Source of the DNA: Syntrophomonadaceae bacterium
Lineage (GTDB): Bacteria > Bacillota > Dethiobacteria > DTU022
Assembly (NCBI GenBank): GCA_007130585.1
Contig: SLSE01000231.1
Coordinates: 1 to 5,588 of the forward strand
Direction: 5' to 3'
Length of the DNA: 5,588 nucleotides
The position numbers were made by a program, and so were the translations under genes. Below are positions 1 to 4,676 of the stretch, in pieces; the first letter of the stretch is position 1; every line of letters starts with the position of its first letter. A model generated the notes under the pieces. That model was not told the DNA's origin, ran no database searches, and saw only the letters and a program-made list of their open reading frames with translations.

Positions 1-968
1 CCGGTGGAAACTATTTTGGCTCCTGCTTCTATCGCTTCCCAGGGCCAGATTTCCGGGATCGGGTTGGCGCAGGCAAACACGATTGCATCGTCAGCCATGC
101 TTTCGATCCACTCTTTTTTAATTGTATCCGGGCCGGGCTTGGAGAGACCGATTAAAACATCGGCGCCCCTGCAGGCATCCTCGGCGCCGGTGGTCAGGCC
201 TTCGGCATTGGTCTTCTGGGCCAGTTCCCACTTAACGGGGTGCTGTTCCTTCAGTTCGGTGCGGCCCTTGTGCAGTATGCCCTTGCTGTCGACCATGATG
301 ATTTTACCAAGGTCCGCTCCGGCCACTTCGAGCAGGCGGATCGTGCAGATGTTGGCCGCCCCGGCGCCCAGCAGGACAATTTTAACATCTTCCATTTTCT
401 TGCCCACTATCTTCAGGGCATTAATCAGGCCGGCCAGGGTAACCATGGCCGTTCCCTGCTGGTCGTCGTGCCAGACCGGGATTTCGCATTCTTCCCGCAG
501 CCTGTCCAGGATATAAAAACACTTCGGGCTGGCGATATCCTCCAGGTTAATCGCCCCGAAGCAGGGCTGCATCATCTTGACGAATTTAATAAGCTCGTCG
601 GCGTCCTTGGTATCTACACAGACCGGGAAGGCATCGACACCGCCCAGGTATTTAAAGAGCAGCGCTTTTCCTTCCATAACGGGCATGCTGGCCTCGGGGC
701 CGATGTCGCCCAGGCCCAGGACCCTGGTGCCGTCGGAAACCACGGCCGCAAAATTGCCTTTATTGGTATGCTCGTAAACCAGCTGTTTATTCTCGGCAAT
801 CGCCTTGCAGGGCTCGGCCACGCCGGGCGTGTACCAGATCGCAAAGTCCTTGATGTCGCGGACGCAGCATTTTAAATTAACTTCAATTTTACCCTTGTAG
901 AAGGGGTGCAGACGCATTGCGTCCTGGGCCGGCTTTTTCGCCTTGGCCAGTAATTCTTCTTTGTTCAT
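1..968 (-). CDS. Malic enzyme (malate dehydrogenase, oxaloacetate-decarboxylating), C-terminus cut by window edge
   Basis: Catalyses oxidative decarboxylation of malate to pyruvate and CO2 with NAD(P)+, in the cytoplasm. The frame is open from the start codon to the left edge, giving 322 visible residues; short bacterial malic enzymes usually have about 380-480. Numbering from the ATG at 968: WYTPGVAEPC (45-54) holds the conserved active-site Tyr; SDGTRVLGLGDIGP (78-91) and MEGKALLFKYLGG (98-110) hold the likely catalytic Lys101; NLEDI (141-145) and HDDQQGTA (167-174) carry the acidic metal ligands; GAGAAN (201-206) is the Rossmann dinucleotide loop; FACANPIPEI lies at 298-307. VDSKG (226-230) follows the second Rossmann strand, but NAD versus NADP preference cannot be settled from it. 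An in-frame ATG at 974 is an equally possible start (two extra residues); AGGG lies 8 bases before it and AGGA 8 bases before the ATG at 968. It lies 57 bases downstream of fumB, probably in the same operon, and would use the malate that fumarase makes. Confidence 0.95.
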   Translation of the reverse strand, partial: MNKEELLAKAKKPAQDAMRLHPFYKGKIEVNLKCCVRDIKDFAIWYTPGVAEPCKAIAENKQLVYEHTNKGNFAAVVSDGTRVLGLGDIGPEASMPVMEGKALLFKYLGGVDAFPVCVDTKDADELIKFVKMMQPCFGAINLEDIASPKCFYILDRLREECEIPVWHDDQQGTAMVTLAGLINALKIVGKKMEDVKIVLLGAGAANICTIRLLEVAGADLGKIIMVDSKGILHKGRTELKEQHPVKWELAQKTNAEGLTTGAEDACRGADVLIGLSKPGPDTIKKEWIESMADDAIVFACANPIPEIWPWEAIEAGAKIVST

Positions 969-995
969 TGTCATTGTCCTGTCCCTACTTTCCAC

Positions 996-1007
996 TTATA
1001 ATTATAA
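996..1007. repeat. 12-bp perfect palindrome in the fumB-malic enzyme gap
   Basis: TTATAATTATAA is its own reverse complement. It lies in the 57-base gap between the fumB stop and the malic enzyme start, about 20 bases before the ribosome binding region. On the minus strand it contains TATAAT at 1006-1001, but no acceptable -35 box stands 16-18 bases upstream, so an internal promoter is not supported. It may be an AT-rich spacer or a weak regulatory site. Confidence 0.3.
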
Positions 1008-1025
1008 AACCTTAAACCGGGGGCT

Positions 1026-1577
1026 TTACCTGGCGTACTGCTTGGCGCCTTCTTCGTAAAGATCATTGCCGTAAGCGTCGTTTATAACCGTGGCCGGAAA
1101 GTCTTCAACCTCCAGGCGGTGAATCGCTTCGGCGCCCAGTTCCGGGTAGGCTACAACTTCGCTTTTCTTTATCTTCTTGGACAGCAGGGCTCCCGCCCCG
1201 CCTACGGCGGCCAGGTAGACTCCTTTGTGTTTCACGAGGGCATCTTTAACCGCCTGGCTGCGCAGGCCCTTGCCTATACAGGCTTTCATTCCTTTTTCCA
1301 GCATACGCGGGGTGTAAGCATCCATCCGCCCGCTGGTAGTGGGGCCCGCCGAACCGATCGCCTGGCCCGGTTTTGCCGGGGTCGGGCCGACATAGAATAT
1401 AAACTGTCCCTTTAAGTCTATTGGCAGATCTTCGCCTTTATCCATCAGTTCGACAAGCTTCTTGTGAGCGGCATCCCTGGCGGTATAAATAACACCGTTA
1501 ATCAGGACATTATCTCCCGCTTTCAGATCCATCACATCTTCGTCGGAGAGAGGAGCCTGGATTTTTTTTGGTTCCAC
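1026..1577 (-). CDS. fumB: Fumarate hydratase class I, beta subunit
   Basis: This is the smaller subunit of the oxygen-sensitive two-subunit fumarase (also the TtdB/L-tartrate dehydratase beta family), which interconverts fumarate and malate with the alpha subunit. The 183 residues match the usual size of a separate beta chain, corresponding to the C-terminal domain of single-chain class I fumarases. Recognisable family blocks are LKAGDNVLINGVIYTARDAAH (18-38), FYVGPTPAKPG (61-71), GPTTSGRMDAYTPRMLEKG (78-96), CIGKG (100-104), GGAGALLSKKI, and LEVEDFPATVINDAYGNDLY near the C-terminus. The start is a GTG at 1577-1575, chosen because GAAAGGAGG ends 9 bases upstream. It begins 29 bases after the fumA stop, so the pair is co-transcribed. 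Tartrate dehydratase is the main alternative function; the malic enzyme and POR genes beside it favour fumarase. The symbol is used here for the beta subunit, not for E. coli FumB. Confidence 0.95.
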   Translation of the reverse strand: MEPKKIQAPLSDEDVMDLKAGDNVLINGVIYTARDAAHKKLVELMDKGEDLPIDLKGQFIFYVGPTPAKPGQAIGSAGPTTSGRMDAYTPRMLEKGMKACIGKGLRSQAVKDALVKHKGVYLAAVGGAGALLSKKIKKSEVVAYPELGAEAIHRLEVEDFPATVINDAYGNDLYEEGAKQYAR

Positions 1578-1586
1578 TGCGCTTTT

Positions 1587-1595
1587 CCTCCTTTC
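1587..1595 (-). promoter_or_regulatory. Ribosome binding site deciding the GTG start of fumB
   Basis: GAAAGGAGG on the minus strand is a near-perfect Shine-Dalgarno sequence, 9 bases before the GTG at 1577. It lies wholly inside the 29-base fumA-fumB gap, and it is what selects a GTG codon with no ATG nearby. Confidence 0.8.
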
Positions 1596-1606
1596 GGATC
1601 AGAACT

Positions 1607-2452
1607 TTAAATTTCTCTTTCCAGGTGCCGGCAGGCATGACAGTTCAGGTTAACTGCCGCCGCCATGCTGGCTATGTGAGACGGGTAGTCTTCAATGTGC
1701 ACGGCCAGGGCAAAATTGCGGCCGCCGAAGCCTTGCGGCCCGACACCGAGATCATTGATTTTTTCCTTGATTTTTTTCTCCAGCTCGGCAAACCTGCTGT
1801 CGGGGTGGCTCTGCCCCACCGGGCGGAAAAGCGCTTTTTTAGCCAGTACTGCCACTTTGTCAAAAGTTCCGCCTATTCCTACGCCAACCACTATCGGCGG
1901 GCAGGGGTTCGGTCCGGCTGTTTTAACCTGGTTGACCACGAAATCAACAAAACCCTCTTCACCGTCGGAAGGCTTGAGCATTTTCACGGCGCTCATATTC
2001 TCGCTTCCGCCGCCTTTCGGAGCAAAGTGAATTTTCACCTTATCGCCGGCTACAATATCGGTATAGATTACTGCAGGGGTATTATCGCCGGTGTTCTTGC
2101 GTTCAAAAAGCGGATCTTTGACAATCGACTTGCGGAGGTAACCTTCATCGTAACCCCGTCTTACCCCGGCGTTAATTGCCTCTTCCAGAGTTCCGCCGGT
2201 TAAGTGCACATCCTGGCCCCATTCGACAAAAAATACAGCAAATCCCGTATCCTGGCAGATGGGGATTTGTTCGTCGCGGGCAATTTCAACGTTTTCAATC
2301 AGCTGCTTTAAAACTTCTTTACCGGTCGGCGATTCTTCCGTCTCCAGGGCATCCTTCAAAGCACCGAATACGTCCTGCCCCAGGTAAATGTTCGCCTCTT
2401 CACACATTTCGGCCACATGGTCGGAAATAGTTGACGCGGCAAGCTCCCGCAA
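1607..2452 (-). CDS. fumA: Fumarate hydratase class I, alpha subunit ([4Fe-4S]-binding)
   Basis: This is the larger, iron-sulfur-carrying subunit of the heteromeric class I fumarase (TtdA family). At 281 residues it has the normal alpha-chain length. The three cysteines expected to ligate the catalytic [4Fe-4S] cluster are visible: Cys66 in PICQDTG, Cys184 in NPCPPIVVGVGIGGT, and Cys271 in NLNCHACRH. Other family blocks are AGVRRGYDEGYLRKSIV (95-111), NTGDNTPAVIY (120-130) and PKGGGSENMSAVKMLKP (145-161). The start is a TTG at 2452-2450: GGAGGTG ends 7 bases upstream, and the resulting N-terminus (MREL...ISDHVAEMCEEAN) fits the way family members begin. The first in-frame ATG, 15 codons later, would remove part of the domain. 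It follows the 187-base intergenic region and is probably the first gene of a fumA-fumB-malic enzyme unit. It could in principle act on tartrate, but context favours fumarate. Like other class I fumarases it should be oxygen-labile. Confidence 0.95.
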   Translation of the reverse strand: MRELAASTISDHVAEMCEEANIYLGQDVFGALKDALETEESPTGKEVLKQLIENVEIARDEQIPICQDTGFAVFFVEWGQDVHLTGGTLEEAINAGVRRGYDEGYLRKSIVKDPLFERKNTGDNTPAVIYTDIVAGDKVKIHFAPKGGGSENMSAVKMLKPSDGEEGFVDFVVNQVKTAGPNPCPPIVVGVGIGGTFDKVAVLAKKALFRPVGQSHPDSRFAELEKKIKEKINDLGVGPQGFGGRNFALAVHIEDYPSHIASMAAAVNLNCHACRHLEREI

Positions 2453-2459
2453 AACCAGA

Positions 2460-2468
2460 CACCTCCCT
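2460..2468 (-). promoter_or_regulatory. Ribosome binding site deciding the TTG start of fumA
   Basis: AGGGAGGTG on the minus strand is a strong Shine-Dalgarno match ending 7 bases before the TTG at 2452. The codons just upstream in frame (GTT, CTG) are poorer starts, and no ATG stands in range, so this site is the main evidence for a TTG start. Confidence 0.8.
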
Positions 2469-2545
2469 GTTTTTTATCAGTATTGAGCTGGGTTATTGCT
2501 CGATTACAGTTTATTTTTCTGCCTCTGGCTCAAAATTCCTGCCGC

Positions 2546-2569
2546 GAATTATAAAATTTAATATAATTC
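2546..2569. repeat. Perfect inverted repeat, 8-bp arms, candidate operator upstream of fumA
   Basis: The arms GAATTATA (2546-2553) and TATAATTC (2562-2569) are exact reverse complements around an 8-base AT spacer. A dyad of this size spaced by about one helical turn and a half is typical of a dimeric regulator site. On the minus strand the downstream arm contains TATAAT, so a bound protein would cover a possible -10 box. The arms do not match the Rex or FNR/CRP consensus. The AT richness of the region makes chance formation possible. Confidence 0.4.
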
Positions 2570-2639
2570 TAATATTTATTTTCTAACAGGCCGACATATT
2601 GTCAATTTATCCCGCTTTTCATCGAAAAGGGCCGCATTT

Positions 2640-3536
2640 TTAGAGTCTTGAAGCTTCGATCTTCTCGAGCAGTTTTTCCCAGTCGTGATCCACTTCTTCC
2701 TGGAGGGCCTCTATTCTGGCCTCTTCCATTTGCTTGAAACGGCGCTGCCCCGCCAGGTAATCCCGGAGGGGAGCTCTTTTTCCCTCGGGACGGCAGGTCA
2801 TCTTCCAGGATGTTCCGTTGAATACCTCGTAGAGAGGGAAAAAGCCTGTCCTTACAGCCAGCCTGGAAAGGTGGATCGTATCGGAAGATTCCGTGCCCCA
2901 GCCGGGAGGGCAGGGCGACAGGATGTGCATGAACCGGAACCCCCTGATTTCCTGCGCTTTTTTAAGCTTTCGTTCCATATCTTCGGGGTAGGCAACCGTG
3001 GCCGTGGCGGCATAGGGAATACCGTGGGCGGCCATAATCTGCATAATATCCTTTTTCTGGCCTTCCTTGAAGAGCGGGTAGGGGGCGGTATTGGTGCGCG
3101 CCCCGAAAGGAGTGGCCGAACTGGTTTGCATCCCCGTGTTCATGTAGGCTTCATTGTCGTAACAAACGAACATGTAATCTTCGTTGCGCTGGGCCGCCCC
3201 CGAGAGGGCCTGCAGCCCGATGTCGAAAGTGCCGCCGTCCCCGGCCAGGACAACCACGGTTGTATCGTGCTTTCCTTTTGCGTTCAGGCCTCGCCTGACC
3301 CCGCTGCCTACTGAGCCGGCGCTGGGAAAGGGGCAGTGCAGGATCGGGCACTTCAGGGCCGTAAGCGGCGGCATGCCGGCGATAATACTCCAGCAGGAAG
3401 CGGTCAGGACAATTGCCAGGTCGGGGCCCAGGGCTCTTGTCAGGTAGCGGACCGCCAGCGCCGCCCCGCATCCGGGACAGGCATTGTGGCCGGCGTTGAG
3501 CATTTCCTGTTTAGCTGTAATCTCTTCTATTCTCAT
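2640..3536 (-). CDS. porB: Pyruvate:ferredoxin oxidoreductase, beta subunit (TPP-binding)
   Basis: This is the thiamine-diphosphate and [4Fe-4S] subunit of POR, which oxidatively decarboxylates pyruvate to acetyl-CoA and CO2 and reduces ferredoxin (or runs in reverse as pyruvate synthase). Cluster cysteines are Cys20 and Cys23 (ACPGCGAAL), Cys48 (SCWSII) and Cys209 (SPCPPGW). The TPP motif starts at GDGGTFDIG (99-107) and closes at CYDNEAYMNTG (125-135). SSATPFGARTNTAP (139-152) is typical of pyruvate-type beta subunits rather than the 2-oxoglutarate type. At 298 residues the length is normal. The ATG at 3536 overlaps the porA stop by one base (TGATG), implying translational coupling. A GTG one codon upstream (3539) is an alternative; GGGGAG lies 10 bases before the ATG and 7 before the GTG. 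It ends 187 bases before fumA. Confidence 0.95.
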   Translation of the reverse strand: MRIEEITAKQEMLNAGHNACPGCGAALAVRYLTRALGPDLAIVLTASCWSIIAGMPPLTALKCPILHCPFPSAGSVGSGVRRGLNAKGKHDTTVVVLAGDGGTFDIGLQALSGAAQRNEDYMFVCYDNEAYMNTGMQTSSATPFGARTNTAPYPLFKEGQKKDIMQIMAAHGIPYAATATVAYPEDMERKLKKAQEIRGFRFMHILSPCPPGWGTESSDTIHLSRLAVRTGFFPLYEVFNGTSWKMTCRPEGKRAPLRDYLAGQRRFKQMEEARIEALQEEVDHDWEKLLEKIEASRL

Positions 3537-4675
3537 CACAGTTCATCTCCCCACTGTTGACCGGATCTTTCTCCGGCCATATCTTCCTCCAGGGCGCTGT
3601 CGAGCATTCCCAGGGTCAGGTCAATGCCACCGGCCAGGATCAGGTCCCTGACGGCCGGAGGTTTTTCCATGCCGTAAATGGCTGCCTGCAGTTCCTGGGC
3701 AAATATGCCTCCCATTCCGGTCGAACAGTTGCGGTCTATAACCACTACTTTTTCTATGTCGTGCGCTTCCAGGACGCTGCACAGTTCGGGGCCGGGGAAG
3801 GGGCGGAACATTCGGAGCTGGATCAGGCCGGTCCCTTCGAGTTTCGGCAGGGCCCAGCGTACTGTTTCGGCGGTTGCGCCCGCAGCCAGGATTACAGTTT
3901 TTACCCCGGGCGGTATCACGCTGTCAATCACGTCGTAGCCGCGGCCGAAAGTCTCCTTAAAACGGCTGTTAATCCTCCTGAAAACTTCCGGCGCCCTGAG
4001 CATGCAGTTGTGGCGGTTTTTGACCAGGCCGATCTGCTTATCGCCGGTGGTCAGCCCGTGCAGGTTGGCCGGACCGCCGGGAATGAGCTGGGCTTCAAAA
4101 GCGGGCGGACCGACAAAAGCGCGCGCTGTTTCCAGGTCGGGAACATCAACCGCTTCGTAAGTGTGAGATATATAGAAACCGTCAAAAATAACCATGCAGG
4201 GCAGGAGCAGTTCTTCGCTGAGCAGGAAGGCCTGCATTACTGTATCCAGGACTTCCTGGGCCCCCGAACAGTAAATTTGCATCCATCCCGTATCGCGCTG
4301 GCTGAGGCTGTCGCCCTGGTCCGGATCGAGGCACCACGGGGCGCCGATAGTGCGGTTCACGTTAACCATCACGATGGGAACCCGGGCCCCGCTGCACCAG
4401 TGAATAACTTCGTGCATGTAGGCCAGACCGTGCGAAGCGGTGGCCGTAAAAGCCCGGGCGCCCGCTGCCGCCGCGCCGTAACAGCTGGCCAGGGCGGCGT
4501 ACTCCGATTCCACGCTGACAAATTCACCGCCCAGTTCGCCCCTGGCGTCAAAATTGGCGAGGGTTTCCACGATTGCCGTCTGGGGCGTAATCGGGTAGGC
4601 CGATACCATGTCCACACCCGACCGCTGGACTGCCACTGCCGCCGCCTGGCTGCCGCTCATTATTTCGAAAGCCAT
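3536..4675 (-). CDS. porA: Pyruvate:ferredoxin oxidoreductase, alpha subunit
   Basis: This is the alpha chain of POR, covering domains I and II: it contributes to the TPP and pyruvate site and pairs with PorB. At 379 residues it has the usual length of a separate alpha subunit. Visible blocks are SGSQAAAVA (7-15), AYPITPQTAIVE (26-37) with the conserved Thr30, SVESEYAAL (54-62), TATASHGLAYMHE (77-89), NRTIGAPW (107-114), QRDTGWMQ (126-133) and, near the C-terminus, RNCSTGMGGIFAQEL and GGIDLTLGMLD. Thr30 and Arg108 probably correspond to the pyruvate-contacting Thr and Arg of the Desulfovibrio africanus enzyme. The PITPQT and RDTGW signatures favour pyruvate over 2-oxoglutarate or branched 2-oxoacids. 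The ATG at 4675-4673 is chosen because AAGGAGG ends 8 bases upstream; the open frame reaches further up (to about 4753), but only as an overlap with the preceding gene. One base separates it from the upstream stop. Confidence 0.95.
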   Translation of the reverse strand: MAFEIMSGSQAAAVAVQRSGVDMVSAYPITPQTAIVETLANFDARGELGGEFVSVESEYAALASCYGAAAAGARAFTATASHGLAYMHEVIHWCSGARVPIVMVNVNRTIGAPWCLDPDQGDSLSQRDTGWMQIYCSGAQEVLDTVMQAFLLSEELLLPCMVIFDGFYISHTYEAVDVPDLETARAFVGPPAFEAQLIPGGPANLHGLTTGDKQIGLVKNRHNCMLRAPEVFRRINSRFKETFGRGYDVIDSVIPPGVKTVILAAGATAETVRWALPKLEGTGLIQLRMFRPFPGPELCSVLEAHDIEKVVVIDRNCSTGMGGIFAQELQAAIYGMEKPPAVRDLILAGGIDLTLGMLDSALEEDMAGERSGQQWGDEL

Positions 4676-4676
4676 T

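Larger units (their letters stand above)
2453..2639 (-). promoter_or_regulatory. AT-rich intergenic region upstream of fumA; likely promoter region
   Basis: This is the only sizeable gap in the window, 187 bases between the porB stop and the fumA start, and clearly more AT-rich than the genes around it. On the minus strand TTGACA at 2605-2600 is a perfect consensus -35 box, but the hexamers at 17-18 bases spacing (AAAATA, AAATAA) are poor; AATAAA at 19 bases matches 4 of 6. TATAAT occurs further on, inside the inverted repeat at 2546-2569. A short CTTTTC/GAAAAG stem with a 3-base loop just after porB has no U-tract, so it is not a convincing terminator. Transcription of fumA from here is likely, but read-through from porB cannot be ruled out. 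No riboswitch or T-box structure was recognised. Confidence 0.5.

Noticed and set aside
240..875. A 211-codon plus-strand open frame opposite the malic enzyme.
   Set aside because: The minus-strand frame encodes all the malic enzyme motifs without interruption; the plus-strand product is unrecognisable.
1001..1029. A TATAAT in the fumB-malic enzyme gap as an internal promoter.
   Set aside because: The hexamers 16-18 bases upstream (TAAAGC, GTAAAG, GGTAAA) do not resemble a -35 box and no extended -10 TG is present.
1568..2203. A plus-strand open frame of 211 codons opposite fumA, plus other plus-strand frames around 2685-3314.
   Set aside because: They lie entirely over conserved fumA and porB coding sequence and have no family features; they are shadows.
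2609..2635. A CTTTTC-GAT-GAAAAG hairpin after porB as a rho-independent terminator.
   Set aside because: The stem is short and AT-rich, its extension contains a mismatch, and no run of T follows it in the direction of transcription.
3536..4675. Assignment of the alpha/beta pair as 2-oxoglutarate or branched-chain 2-oxoacid oxidoreductase.
   Set aside because: YPITPQT and RDTGW in the alpha chain and YDNEAYMNTG...SSATP in the beta chain are the pyruvate-type pattern; the other types differ at these sites.
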